NCBI GenBank assembly: GCA_039679945.1
Contig: JBDKTY010000028.1
Span: 1-64,000 of the forward strand
DNA: 64,000 nt
From: SbD1 sp039679945
GTDB lineage: Bacteria; Desulfobacterota; Syntrophobacteria; Syntrophobacterales; Syntrophobacteraceae
Direction: 5' to 3'
The notes under the pieces are model-generated. The model saw nothing but the letters and a program-made list of their open reading frames with translations, was not told where the DNA came from and searched no databases. This document shows positions 43,282-52,181 of the stretch, in pieces. The translations under genes and the position numbers were made by a program. Each line of letters begins with the position of its first letter. The first letter of the stretch is position 1.

Positions 43282-43737
43282 TTATACACGGCTTTTCCTG
43301 TATTCAGAATAGTCCGACAAAATAAGAGCATGATCAAAGGCCAGATCCTTCGGAAGCTCATCCAGACGGAAGATCCCGAGGTTCGCCGCATCGTCCGCGG
43401 CAACCGGATTTCCTGTTCCGCTGGCCGTGAAGACAACTGTCACGGTGTGCGCTCTCGGGTCCCGACCGGGATCGGAATAGGCACGAAACTGCCTCAGATC
43501 CGTTATCTCAAGCCCGGTCTCCTCCCTCGCCTCCCGGGTAGCCGCTTTCTCCAGGCTTTCTCCATAGTCCACGAAGCCACCGGGAATGGCCCAGCCGGAA
43601 GGCGGGTTCTTTCGCTCGATCAGGACAATCCCTTTCCCGGCAATCTCGATAATTACATCCACCGTGAGAAGGGGATTGCGATACACCCTCACCGGCGCGC
43701 CACATTCAGGGCACTTAACCTTTTGTCCTCGGATCAT
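43282..43737 (-). CDS. Nudix hydrolase with zinc ribbon
   Basis: 151 residues. An N-terminal zinc-ribbon half (VKCPECGAPV) precedes the Nudix domain with the box GGFVDYGESLEKAATREAREETGLEI (about 53-78). The rest, including DPGRDPRAHTVTVVF, resembles ADP-ribose pyrophosphatases and NUDT-type housecleaning enzymes. The start has GAAAGGTGAT upstream. Substrate unproven. Confidence 0.88.
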   Translation of the reverse strand: MIRGQKVKCPECGAPVRVYRNPLLTVDVIIEIAGKGIVLIERKNPPSGWAIPGGFVDYGESLEKAATREAREETGLEITDLRQFRAYSDPGRDPRAHTVTVVFTASGTGNPVAADDAANLGIFRLDELPKDLAFDHALILSDYSEYRKSRV

Positions 43738-43773
43738 GGGAAATCACCTTTCGTAAATGCCGGTTACGCATGG

Positions 43774-43806
43774 CCCGTTCTACCCTTCGATACCTGACCT
43801 CGAACA
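43774..43806 (-). repeat. Degenerate copy of the dispersed palindromic repeat
   Basis: CCCGTTC, a CTTCGATACC core and CGAAC in the same order and spacing as copy 2 at 36745, but with a decayed right arm. It lies between the Nudix and permease genes. Confidence 0.45.
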
Positions 43807-43858
43807 CATTTGCCCGGGGTGAATGGAAAAACCTACCGGCGGCTCCGTCCTGTGCCGC

Positions 43859-45151
43859 TCACGCACGCTCCTTGCGCAGCAAAAGGTGCTCGAGGAGCAA
43901 CACGAGAAGTATCCCGAAGGTCAAACCGTTTCCAAGCAACACCCTCGGAATCTGCGGCACGGCCTCCACCATTGCCTGCGGCAGGAACCCCAGCAGGGAA
44001 CCAATCAGCACGGGGAGCCCCACCACGTAGTAGTCCCGCCGATCCATGTCGCCTTCCGTAACGATAGATAAAGCAGCTCCCATCTGGACGCCCATCGCGA
44101 CACAAAGCGCCGCCCCCACGACGGGGGGCGGCACGAGAGCGAGCAAAGCGGCCAGGCGTGGGACGAAAGCGGCAACCACAAACACAAGGCCGCTGACCGC
44201 AACGGCGTACCTGCTCGCCACGCGGTTTGAAAGCACCACCCCGGGGCTCATGCTGTAGCTCACCAAGCCGACAACCCCCATCAGCCCGCACACCACCCCG
44301 CCAATCCCGTTCACCAGCAGTCCCCGCGGCACGGCCGTCGAAAGACGGTCCTTGCTGGTCACATTCGCGATGGCCTGAATGCTTCCGATGCTGTTAACGA
44401 CAACCGCCGCGTATGAGACAGCAAATGCAATAACGGCGGGCGCCGTGAAAACAGGCAGTGAAGGAACAACTCCCGAAGGAACGGAAACCCAGGAAGCATC
44501 GAGAAACGCCTTGAATTCAGGAAGTTCCAACGCGTAGAAGATGACGATTCCAATGAGCATTCCAACAAGAAGCGAGATTGTTTTGAGAAATCCCTTGAGC
44601 CTGTGAGCCATGGTTGCCATCAGGAGCACAAGAAGAATGGCGACCACGAAATTTAGTACGCTCCCCCCGGGGGCGGCGGGGCTTGTCCCCGTCATCAACC
44701 GGCTTAGATAGGGCAGTAATGTGAGTGCTATCAGCATCAAAATGACCCCGACCACATTCGGGGTCATATAGAAAATAATCCTTTTCGGCTTAATAACCAG
44801 CACCGCCCCGATCAACAGCAGCCCGCCCAAAACCGCCCCGCCCTGTATAGCAGGAACACCATGGGGAGCAAGAGCCAGGAATGTGAGAAGAAGCGCCGTG
44901 GAAGGACCGTCAATAACCGGGTACCGATGGCCCCAAAGGCACTGTACGGTGGTAAAGAAACCGGAGGTCAACAAGGTGAGTTGGAAGAAGCGCACCTCTT
45001 CGGCGGGCCCGAGTTGTAGGACTTTAACCGGAAGCGCGGCGGATATGATCAGGACGGGGAAAATGATGACAGCCCATTGGAAGGCGTATATCAGGCTATA
45101 CCTGAGCGGGGGTCTGTCGTCCAGGTCGTATATGTAAGGGGATTGCTCCAT
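43859..45151 (-). CDS. NCS2-family xanthine/uracil permease
   Basis: 430 residues with about 12-14 hydrophobic segments. The N-terminal DDRPPLRYSLIYAFQWAVIIFPVL and QCLWGHRYPVIDGPSTALL are characteristic of the nucleobase-cation symporter-2 group, as is GLMGVVGLVSYSMSPGVVLSNRVASRYA. It imports a purine or pyrimidine base with H+ or Na+. It precedes prs in distance only: prs lies downstream, after the REPIN-like repeat's far side, and is not clearly co-transcribed. Confidence 0.88.
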   Translation of the reverse strand: MEQSPYIYDLDDRPPLRYSLIYAFQWAVIIFPVLIISAALPVKVLQLGPAEEVRFFQLTLLTSGFFTTVQCLWGHRYPVIDGPSTALLLTFLALAPHGVPAIQGGAVLGGLLLIGAVLVIKPKRIIFYMTPNVVGVILMLIALTLLPYLSRLMTGTSPAAPGGSVLNFVVAILLVLLMATMAHRLKGFLKTISLLVGMLIGIVIFYALELPEFKAFLDASWVSVPSGVVPSLPVFTAPAVIAFAVSYAAVVVNSIGSIQAIANVTSKDRLSTAVPRGLLVNGIGGVVCGLMGVVGLVSYSMSPGVVLSNRVASRYAVAVSGLVFVVAAFVPRLAALLALVPPPVVGAALCVAMGVQMGAALSIVTEGDMDRRDYYVVGLPVLIGSLLGFLPQAMVEAVPQIPRVLLGNGLTFGILLVLLLEHLLLRKERA

Positions 45152-45256
45152 ACGCCGAGAACTGCCCCTCTATCCTAAAAAGGCGACAGGTTCAGTCCCC
45201 GGTGGAAAAGGGAACTCGGAGACTCACCAGGTGGCTTACGGGAAGGTGTTGTGTCC

Positions 45257-45324
45257 AACGTTCGAGCCGGGGTATCGAAGCGCGAACGGGTATGTTCGCA
45301 CTTTGATACCTCGGAGCGAACCCG
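45257..45324. repeat. REPIN-like inverted pair of palindromic repeats
   Basis: Two copies of the 34-base repeat lie back to back: 45257-45290 in the orientation of copy 1, and 45291-45324 inverted and more diverged. Together they can fold into one long hairpin in addition to the individual ones. It lies between the permease start and the prs stop. Confidence 0.7.
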
Positions 45325-45335
45325 GATGAACACTA

Positions 45336-46289
45336 TCAGTGCTGTATCTCAAAAAGCGTGCTTATCGAATCCTCGTTATGAATACTCCTGATCGCGGCGG
45401 CGAAAAGGCGTCCGGCCGTCAGGCACTTTATCTTCGGGCACATAGCGGTTTCCGGCCGCAGCGGGAGCGTATCCGTGACGATGAGGCTTTCCAGGGCGCT
45501 GTTCTCGATGCGTTCAATCGCCGGACCGGACAGCACGGCATGCGTGACACAGCAATATACGGCGCGGGCCCCCTTCTCCAGCAAGGTTCTGGTCGCTTCC
45601 ACCAGGGTCCCGGCGGTATCCACCATATCATCGAGGATGACCGCGGTCTTTCCATCCACCTCACCGATAATGTTCAGGGCCTCGGCCTTATTGGGGTCCG
45701 AGCGGCGTTTGTCTATCATAGCGAGGCCGACCTTGAGGATCTTTGCGTATGCCCGCGCGCGCGGCACGCCGCCGGCGTCGGGGGACACAATTACGGTATC
45801 GGTCCCGAAGTGCTCTTTTATGTAAGGCAGGAGAATGGGCGACGCGTACAGATTGTCCACCGGCACGTCGAAAAAGCCCTGGATCTGTCCGGCATGGAGG
45901 TCCATGGTGACAATCCGGTTGGCGCCCACGCGGGTGATGAGATCCGCGATCAGCCGCGCCGTTATGGGCACGCGAGGCTTATTTTTCCGGTCTTGGCGCG
46001 CATAGCTGTAATATGGCACCACAGCCGTAATTCTGCGGGCGGAAGCGCGTTTGAACGCATCGATCATCACCAGCAGTTCCATAAGATGATCATTTACAGG
46101 GGCCGCCCCGCTCTGGATAACGAAGACATCGGCTCCACGCACGTTTTCGCCGATCTCGACCCTGATCTCCCCGTCACTAAAGTGGCTAACCATAGCCTTT
46201 CCAAGAGGGATTTCCAGGATATCGCAAATCCTGTTTGACAGGTCCGGATTACTGTTCCCGGCGAAAACCTTCATTCCATATACAGCCAT
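45336..46289 (-). CDS. prs: Ribose-phosphate pyrophosphokinase
   Basis: 317 residues, full length. KVFAGNSNPDLSNRICD, the ATP-binding segment YARQDRKNKPRVPITARL, the metal/ATP motif DLHAGQIQGFFDVPVDNL, VSPDAGGVPRARAYA and the PRPP loop VILDDMVDTAGTL are all present. It makes PRPP for nucleotide, histidine and tryptophan synthesis. It lies 155 bases after the zinc-ribbon gene. Confidence 0.97.
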   Translation of the reverse strand: MAVYGMKVFAGNSNPDLSNRICDILEIPLGKAMVSHFSDGEIRVEIGENVRGADVFVIQSGAAPVNDHLMELLVMIDAFKRASARRITAVVPYYSYARQDRKNKPRVPITARLIADLITRVGANRIVTMDLHAGQIQGFFDVPVDNLYASPILLPYIKEHFGTDTVIVSPDAGGVPRARAYAKILKVGLAMIDKRRSDPNKAEALNIIGEVDGKTAVILDDMVDTAGTLVEATRTLLEKGARAVYCCVTHAVLSGPAIERIENSALESLIVTDTLPLRPETAMCPKIKCLTAGRLFAAAIRSIHNEDSISTLFEIQH

Positions 46290-46443
46290 GCTTTTCTTAC
46301 CCTCAACAAATCATGAAGTTCTGGATTCCCATCTTCATAGTATAGATGGCGGGCCAAAGGCAACCTTTTTTGACCGGTCAATCCAACGGCCTTATAGGCA
46401 TTGCCTTATCGGGAGGACATGGAACAAACCACACCGACACCGG

Positions 46444-47190
46444 TCAGATGCTCTCGATGTCCTCATGAAGAAGGCAATACCCCTCATGCCCGGGCCAATA
46501 GAGAAAGCGATGGCAGTGGGGGCATTGGAGCAGCGCTTCATCTCGCTGGAGCTCGATGAACTTCTGCGGGGGTATGTTCATATGGCACACTTGACATACA
46601 CCGTTCTCAACCGAGGACACGGCAACGCCCGCCTGCTTCAGAAGCAGAAAGTCCGTTCTTTTTAGCAGGTCCGGTTCGATGCGTTCCCGAACCTTTTGCC
46701 GGATTTGCTCCAGACGGTCCAGTCTGCCCTTGAGCTGACTGCTCTCCAGTTCAAGTACCGCCTTATCTTCATCGAGCTTTTTGCGCTTTTCGGCGACTTC
46801 TTTTTCCAACTGTTCCAGTTCGCCTCCAAGCTTCTCCACCGTATGCATCAATTCCAGCGCGGAATCTTCATTACGGGTGATTTCTTTCTTCGTCTCTTCC
46901 ATTTCCTTGATCACCGCCTGGTATTCTTTATTTGTCTTGATGTCACCCTGGCGGCTCTTCTGACGAGTAAGGCGGCCTTCCAGATCAGCGATACTCGCTT
47001 CGAGCGATTTATGCATCTTCCTGGCATTGTCATGCTCAGCCTTCTTGGAAAGATACTCACCCTCAAAGCTCTCGAACTCCTTTTCGAGTTCGGAGATGCG
47101 TTCGGGGGTCTTTTGGCATCCCTTGATCAATTGGTTCTTCTTGTCTTCAACCTTTTGGTACTCTATCAGGCATTTTAGCTGGTCAAGCAA
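46444..47190 (-). CDS. Coiled-coil hairpin protein with C-terminal zinc ribbon
   Basis: About 248 residues. The start is taken as TTG 47190, seven bases after AGGAGG; the open frame begins six codons earlier but then includes that site. Residues 10-180 form a long antiparallel coiled coil (KEFESFEGEYLSKKAEHDNARKMHKSLEASIADL) with KTNKEYQAVIKEMEE at the turn, and the end is a C4 ribbon: GVCQVCHMNIPPQ and LLQCPHCHRFLYW. The family is related to chlamydial CT398 and is of unsettled function, suggested to bind nucleic acid or sigma factors. It lies 54 bases after the Nif3-like gene, a frequent pairing. Confidence 0.85.
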   Translation of the reverse strand: MLDQLKCLIEYQKVEDKKNQLIKGCQKTPERISELEKEFESFEGEYLSKKAEHDNARKMHKSLEASIADLEGRLTRQKSRQGDIKTNKEYQAVIKEMEETKKEITRNEDSALELMHTVEKLGGELEQLEKEVAEKRKKLDEDKAVLELESSQLKGRLDRLEQIRQKVRERIEPDLLKRTDFLLLKQAGVAVSSVENGVCQVCHMNIPPQKFIELQRDEALLQCPHCHRFLYWPGHEGYCLLHEDIESI

Positions 47191-47244
47191 TTCAAATCCT
47201 CCTGGCAAAGATGCGGCACAAAGACAGGGCCGTTACGAACTAAT

Positions 47245-48069
47245 TTAACATTTTCCACCGACTATGCGGAACGGGTCTTTTTCGACCCGAGAGATAAATA
47301 CATCCATTTGGGCGCCCTCCCCACGAGCCTTCGACTCAAGGTATGCGGCAAGCGGTTCCAGTACCAGCTTCTCGGAAGCAAAGTGTCCTATATCCACCAT
47401 GGCAAGCCCGCTTTCTTCCGCCAGCCTGGCGTCATGGTATTTGATATCTCCCGTGATGAAAACGTCCGACCCCGCGCTCAGAACATGTCCGATCAGGCTT
47501 GCTCCGCTTCCGGTACAGATCGAGGCGCGCCTGACCGGTTTTTCCGGATCACCGATCATCTTGACGGCGATTTCGCCGAGACTGTGACTCAGTTGTCGCG
47601 CGAGATCCCGGAGCGGCAAAGCGCGCGGGAGTTTCCCGGACAGACCCATCCCGAGATACTGGGTGCTGTCGGCATGTATGGCTTCGGCCTCAAGGGATAC
47701 GGTCTCCTCCAGACCGAGGAGATCTCTCAACCGCGCATTCGTGCCCTCGCGCGCGGCATCGAGGTTTGTATGAGCGGCAACTATGCTCATTTTGGCCATC
47801 AGCGCCCGGACAATGACCGTACCAGGCCAACTGTCGGTTCTAACCGCGGAAATGGGGCGTATCAGCAGGGGATGGTGCGTGACGACACACCCGCACCCGA
47901 GTGTCCGAGCCTCTTCCACGACGTCGGAACCCGGGTCCAGGGCAACCATCACGCGATCAGCGGGAGCTTCCGGATCACCCAACTGAAGTCCGGAATTATC
48001 CCAGGATTGCGCATAGCAAAAAGGCGCCCAGGAATCGAGCCAATTCATGACATCACGTACCAATACCAT
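47245..48069 (-). CDS. Nif3-like dinuclear metal-centre protein
   Basis: 274 residues from ATG 48069 (MVLVRDVMNWLDSWAPF), the common family start; the frame is open to 48111. SWDNSGLQLGDP, VVTHHPLLIRP (metal His pair), AAHTNLDAAREGTN and the late DVGHF-like VDIGHFASEKLVL are conserved. The family (annotated as GTP cyclohydrolase I type 2) forms a toroid with two metals per subunit; its physiological role is unsettled. It is in an apparent operon with the zinc-ribbon coiled-coil gene. Confidence 0.9.
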   Translation of the reverse strand: MVLVRDVMNWLDSWAPFCYAQSWDNSGLQLGDPEAPADRVMVALDPGSDVVEEARTLGCGCVVTHHPLLIRPISAVRTDSWPGTVIVRALMAKMSIVAAHTNLDAAREGTNARLRDLLGLEETVSLEAEAIHADSTQYLGMGLSGKLPRALPLRDLARQLSHSLGEIAVKMIGDPEKPVRRASICTGSGASLIGHVLSAGSDVFITGDIKYHDARLAEESGLAMVDIGHFASEKLVLEPLAAYLESKARGEGAQMDVFISRVEKDPFRIVGGKC

Positions 48070-48244
48070 ATCCGCCAACCCAAAAAGTGAGGGGTGTTCC
48101 CTGCGGAACACCCCTCTGGTTCTTTATGCCGGCGCACCTACATCCGGTGTGTGGGCTTTTCCGGGCCGTTTTCCGTAAAAAAAAACACTCCTGTATGACT
48201 CCATTTCAGATGACCCGTAAAATTTCAAAGCTGAGAATCTGGAG

Positions 48245-48318
48245 TGGGCCCACCTGGGGTCGAACCAGGGACCTGCCGGTTATGAGCCGGATGCTCTACC
48301 AAACTGAGCTATAGGCCC
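48245..48318 (-). tRNA. tRNA with CAU anticodon (Met or Ile2)
   Basis: 74 bases with a good cloverleaf: acceptor GGGCCTA pairs with TGGGCCC (one G-T), D arm AGCTCAGTTTGGTAGAGC, anticodon stem CCGG/CCGG around CTCATAA, and T arm CCTGG-TTCGACC-CCAGG. The 3' CCA is not encoded. CAU tRNAs may be elongator methionine or the isoleucine tRNA modified to lysidine, and the sequence alone does not settle which. It has its own promoter upstream. Confidence 0.95.
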
Positions 48319-48343
48319 TCCCGAATCACTAAGCAAGCATGGT

Positions 48344-48373
48344 AATATAGATGCCTCGGTTGAGAGGTGTCAA
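48344..48373 (-). promoter_or_regulatory. Sigma-70 promoter of the tRNA gene
   Basis: On the minus strand -35 TTGACA (48368-48373, exact consensus) and -10 TATATT (48344-48349) are separated by 18 bases, about 25 bases before the mature tRNA 5' end. Confidence 0.75.
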
Positions 48374-48421
48374 GTCTAAATGAGGATTTCGTTCCACACC
48401 TGTCCCGAAGCCTGACGGGTT

Positions 48422-50212
48422 TTACGTCTCGATGAAACTCTTCAGTTCCTTGCGGCGACTCGGATGACGCAGTTTGCGCAAGGCTTTTGCCTCGATCTGA
48501 CGAATTCGCTCCCGTGTAACCGTAAAATCCTGCCCAACCTCCTCCAGCGTGTGGTCGGCCTTCTCGCCGATTCCGAATCGCATACGAAGGACCTTTTCTT
48601 CACGGGGGGTAAGCGTTGCCAGGGCTTTGCGCGTCTGCTCGCTCAAATTGAGATTGATCACGGCATCAACCGGCGATGCGACCCGCTTGTCCTCGATAAA
48701 ATCACCCAGATGGCTGTCTTCCTCCTCCCCTATCGGGGTTTCGAGGCTGATGGGTTCCTTGGCGATCTTCAGCACTTTTCGCACCTTATCGACCGGGAAC
48801 TCCATCTTCTCGGCAATTTCCTCGGGTACCGGTTCGCGCCCCAGTTCCTGAACGAGATACCGAGATGTCCGGATCAACTTGTTTATCGTCTCGATCATGT
48901 GGACCGGAATGCGGATGGTGCGAGCCTGATCCGCGATCGCCCTCGTAATCGCCTGCCGAATCCACCATGTCGCGTAGGTACTGAACTTGTACCCGCGCTG
49001 GTATTCAAATTTGTCCACCGCTTTCATCAAACCGATGTTTCCTTCCTGGATGAGGTCCAGGAACTGAAGCCCCCGGTTTGTATACTTCTTGGCAATGCTG
49101 ACGACGAGGCGCAGATTGGCTTCAATCAACTCGCTTTTGGCGAGCTTTGCTCGCAATGCACCGTCCTTGACCCGGCTCAATATCTGCCGCAAAGACCTGG
49201 AATCCATTTTGGCTTCCATTTCAAGCCGCGAGATCCGCTCCCGCGAGTCAACCGCACGGGTAAGCAGCGACCTGCAATCCTCCGGGCGCATGCCGCAATT
49301 GCAGGCGAATGCATCAAGTTCATGGCTCCTGCCGATCTCCAGCAGCGGCTTCAACTCGGCGGCATCCTTGCCCAGGCGCATCATGCAGTCCCTGAGGGTC
49401 CTTTCCGACCCTTCGATAGTCGTCAAATGGCTGTTGAGCGTTTCTATTATATTGTCGATGTGACGCCGGCTGAGTTGCAGCCCCTTGAGCAGGCTGACTA
49501 TCTGCTCCTTGTTCTGCTGGACCTGATTTTTCAGATCGAATTCTCCTTCCGGACCATTGTCCGCGCTCAGCAGGGCCATCTGCATCGTTTTGTTCTGCTC
49601 GTCAAGACGCTGCACTTCATCCAGTATGCTGATAATCCGGTACTTCTGAGCGGCTTCCTCCTCCTCGGTAATCTCCTCCTCCATTTCCCGGATTACTTCA
49701 TTCAGGCGGTAGCACTCGCTTTGCAGCTTGTCCCTCAGATTCATTATTTCCTTGATACCGATCGAGGACTCCATTATCGCATTGAAGATCTCCCTCTCCC
49801 CTGCCTCGATCCGCTTGGCAATTTCAACCTCGCCGTCACGCGTAAGCAAAGACACCTGCCCCATCTCGCGCAGGTACATCTTGACCGGATCGGTCACCCG
49901 GTTAGTCGCATCGGCTTCAAGCTGAAGCTCGTCCTCCTCTTCCTCCATGATGCCTTCCGCGTCGCCAACCGGCCCGCGCACAACCTGCACCTGCTGCTCG
50001 GAATCCACTATTTCGATGTCCATCTCATCGAAAATCATCATCATGTCATCGAGCTTGTCCGCCGTGACAATCTCTTCGGGCAGGGCATCATTGACCTCAT
50101 CGAGTGTGAGATAGCCCTTTTCCTTACCCGCGGCTATCAGCCGATTCAGATCGTCCAGTTCGGGCTTATTGAGAGCAGGATCGCGCCTTTGCTTAACATC
50201 CTTATCCGTCAT
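48422..50212 (-). CDS. rpoD: Primary sigma factor RpoD
   Basis: 596 residues. Region 1.1 (GYLTLDEVNDALPEEIVTADKLDDMM), region 1.2 (DPVKMYLREMGQVSLLTRDGEVEIAKRIE), the non-conserved region, regions 2.1-2.4 (DLIQEGNIGLMKAVDKFEYQRGYKFSTYATWWIRQAITRAI), 3 and 4.2 (TLEEVGQDFTVTRERIRQIEAKALRKLRHPSR) are all visible. It is the housekeeping sigma factor. Its start overlaps the dnaG stop by 11 bases, the conserved dnaG-rpoD part of the macromolecular synthesis operon; rpsU is absent and yqeY stands upstream. Confidence 0.98.
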   Translation of the reverse strand: MTDKDVKQRRDPALNKPELDDLNRLIAAGKEKGYLTLDEVNDALPEEIVTADKLDDMMMIFDEMDIEIVDSEQQVQVVRGPVGDAEGIMEEEEDELQLEADATNRVTDPVKMYLREMGQVSLLTRDGEVEIAKRIEAGEREIFNAIMESSIGIKEIMNLRDKLQSECYRLNEVIREMEEEITEEEEAAQKYRIISILDEVQRLDEQNKTMQMALLSADNGPEGEFDLKNQVQQNKEQIVSLLKGLQLSRRHIDNIIETLNSHLTTIEGSERTLRDCMMRLGKDAAELKPLLEIGRSHELDAFACNCGMRPEDCRSLLTRAVDSRERISRLEMEAKMDSRSLRQILSRVKDGALRAKLAKSELIEANLRLVVSIAKKYTNRGLQFLDLIQEGNIGLMKAVDKFEYQRGYKFSTYATWWIRQAITRAIADQARTIRIPVHMIETINKLIRTSRYLVQELGREPVPEEIAEKMEFPVDKVRKVLKIAKEPISLETPIGEEEDSHLGDFIEDKRVASPVDAVINLNLSEQTRKALATLTPREEKVLRMRFGIGEKADHTLEEVGQDFTVTRERIRQIEAKALRKLRHPSRRKELKSFIET

Positions 50213-52043
50213 TGGTCACAATCTCCTGAATTTTATCTGAAGGGTCGCTAACGTTGGTCTTTGACGTGAGGTCCCTTATTTCCGACAGAATGCTCCTGAT
50301 TCCGGCCATGTCTCCTCTCTGCTCGGCCTCCCGCAGAGTTTGCTCCAACAGCTTCCGCTTCTGCCTCGCCTCCCGTCTGAGCAGGGCAGCGAGCCAGTCG
50401 CGCAACTGTATTTCCGGCTCGCTCAGCTCATAGGGTTCGAGCAGGTACCGTGTATAGAGTTCCTGGAGCGAGGCTTCTCCAAGCAGATCATAGACATTGG
50501 ACGCGTTGTACTCCAATTTGGCGCACAAACCGGCCCGGCAGAGCACCTGAATTATTTCAGAAAGCTTCGATTCCCGAAAACAGCCCAAGGCGCCGCAATT
50601 TTCAACACAGTCAGCCAATTCGGGATATTTGATAATTACCCTAAGTACTTTTTCCTCGAGAGACTCAATTTCCGGCGCCTTCGGATAGCATACAGTCCTG
50701 AAGGAATCAGCCGATCTCTTCTCGATTCTTCCCCGTTTGTCATGCAGTAACTGGGCTCTGGCCAAATCCTCGGTTATGGAAAACCGATCCGCGATAATCT
50801 GCAAATACTCCGACTGCAGCAGTGGTTGCCGTACATTTTGAAACATCGGCTGAAGCTCGGAAAATATCCGGACTCTGCCGGCCGCGCTCCCATCCCACTG
50901 CAAGACGGCCTTGCGCACGCTATAGGTGCCCAGTTCCACCCGATCCGACAAGAGCTGCTCGAATCCGGCGATGCCCTGTCTTTTGAGGAAATCGTCCGGG
51001 TCCATTCCATCCGGGAAACGGATGCAACTGACCGGGACCTCCTCCTGCAAGAAGAGAGGAAGAGCACGCAGCATGGCCCGTTCCCCCGCTTCATCGCCAT
51101 CATAGGCGAGCACGACTTCGTCGGCTATCCGCGACAGCAGCCTGACCTGCTGGATGGTCAGGGCAGTTCCCAGAGTCGCCGCGACACGATAAAAGCTCCT
51201 GGCATGAAAGGCCAGGAGGTCCATATAGCCTTCAACCAGCACTACCTGTCGGACTTGCCTGCAGGCATCCCGCGCGGCGCCGAACTGGTAGAGCATCCTC
51301 CCCTTATGGTAGACCGCGGTTTCCGGACTATTGAGATACTTTGGCTCATTTTGCTCACCGGGAGTCAGACTCCTCCCGCCAAAAGCCACGGTCCGTCCGT
51401 GTTCATCCGTTATCGGAAAAATAAGCCTGTTTCTAAAACGGTCATAAAACTTCCCGGCATCGGTCGCGCCTCGGCTCAAAAGCCCCGCACTGACTCCGAC
51501 ATCCGGTTCGAATCCGTTCCTTTTCAGATGGTCGAGAAGCCCGTCCCAGCGCGCCGGTGCATAGCCGAGCCGCTGAGCCTCGACCACCTCCGCCGGCAAC
51601 TCCCGCTTAAGGATGTATTCGCGGGCGATTCTGCCTTCGGCGCTCAGGCGCAGTTGGCGCTGGAAGAATTCGGCCGCGCATTGGAGCGCGGCTAAGATTT
51701 TCTCCCGCTCCTTCTGGCTCTCCTGGAGCAGCGCGGGGCCGTCCTCCCCCGATTCTCGTGGAAGCGGGATATTGTAACGCTCGGCCAGGTGTTTGACTGC
51801 ATCGCCGAACGTGAGGTTCTGGTGCTTCATTACAAAGCTGAGCACATCGCCGCCGTTGCCGCAGCCAAAACAATAGTAGAGCTGATTTTCAGCATCCACT
51901 TGAAATGACGGGGTTTTTTCCTGGTGGAAGGGGCACAGCCCCACGTGGCGATTTCCGGAACGACGTAACGGGACCGCCCGGCCAATCACATCGACGATAT
52001 CCACCGACTGCTTTACCAGTGTGGCGATTCCGGAAACACTCAC
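50202..52043 (-). CDS. dnaG: DNA primase
   Basis: 613 residues starting with GTG 52043. The CHC2 zinc finger is visible (HVGLCPFHQEKTPSF then YYCFGCGNGGD, about 34-65). The primase core has ERYNIPLP and the TOPRIM motifs VVLVEGYMDLLAFHARSF (about 258-275) and VVLAYDGDEAGERA (about 302-315). The C-terminal helicase-interacting domain is present but diverged. It makes replication primers. It is upstream of and coupled to rpoD. Confidence 0.97.
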   Translation of the reverse strand: MSVSGIATLVKQSVDIVDVIGRAVPLRRSGNRHVGLCPFHQEKTPSFQVDAENQLYYCFGCGNGGDVLSFVMKHQNLTFGDAVKHLAERYNIPLPRESGEDGPALLQESQKEREKILAALQCAAEFFQRQLRLSAEGRIAREYILKRELPAEVVEAQRLGYAPARWDGLLDHLKRNGFEPDVGVSAGLLSRGATDAGKFYDRFRNRLIFPITDEHGRTVAFGGRSLTPGEQNEPKYLNSPETAVYHKGRMLYQFGAARDACRQVRQVVLVEGYMDLLAFHARSFYRVAATLGTALTIQQVRLLSRIADEVVLAYDGDEAGERAMLRALPLFLQEEVPVSCIRFPDGMDPDDFLKRQGIAGFEQLLSDRVELGTYSVRKAVLQWDGSAAGRVRIFSELQPMFQNVRQPLLQSEYLQIIADRFSITEDLARAQLLHDKRGRIEKRSADSFRTVCYPKAPEIESLEEKVLRVIIKYPELADCVENCGALGCFRESKLSEIIQVLCRAGLCAKLEYNASNVYDLLGEASLQELYTRYLLEPYELSEPEIQLRDWLAALLRREARQKRKLLEQTLREAEQRGDMAGIRSILSEIRDLTSKTNVSDPSDKIQEIVTNDG

Positions 52044-52181
52044 TTGAGCTGCCCGCCTTTAAGAACGAAACGAAGAGGCAAAAATACACCATCGAGAGAA
52101 ACTCGGATTTTTAGCCCCTGGCTACCTCTAAATCAAGCTGTTTATGGTTTTTCCCGGAATATTGATGACCTGAGAAGCTCC

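Noticed and set aside
48464..50251. Open frame of about 595 codons opposite rpoD
   Set aside because: It mirrors rpoD almost end to end, as GC-rich codon bias predicts; the rpoD protein is unambiguous.
51501..51516. T-loop-like sequence (GGTTCGAATCC) suggesting a tRNA
   Set aside because: It lies within dnaG coding sequence and no acceptor or anticodon stem can be formed around it.
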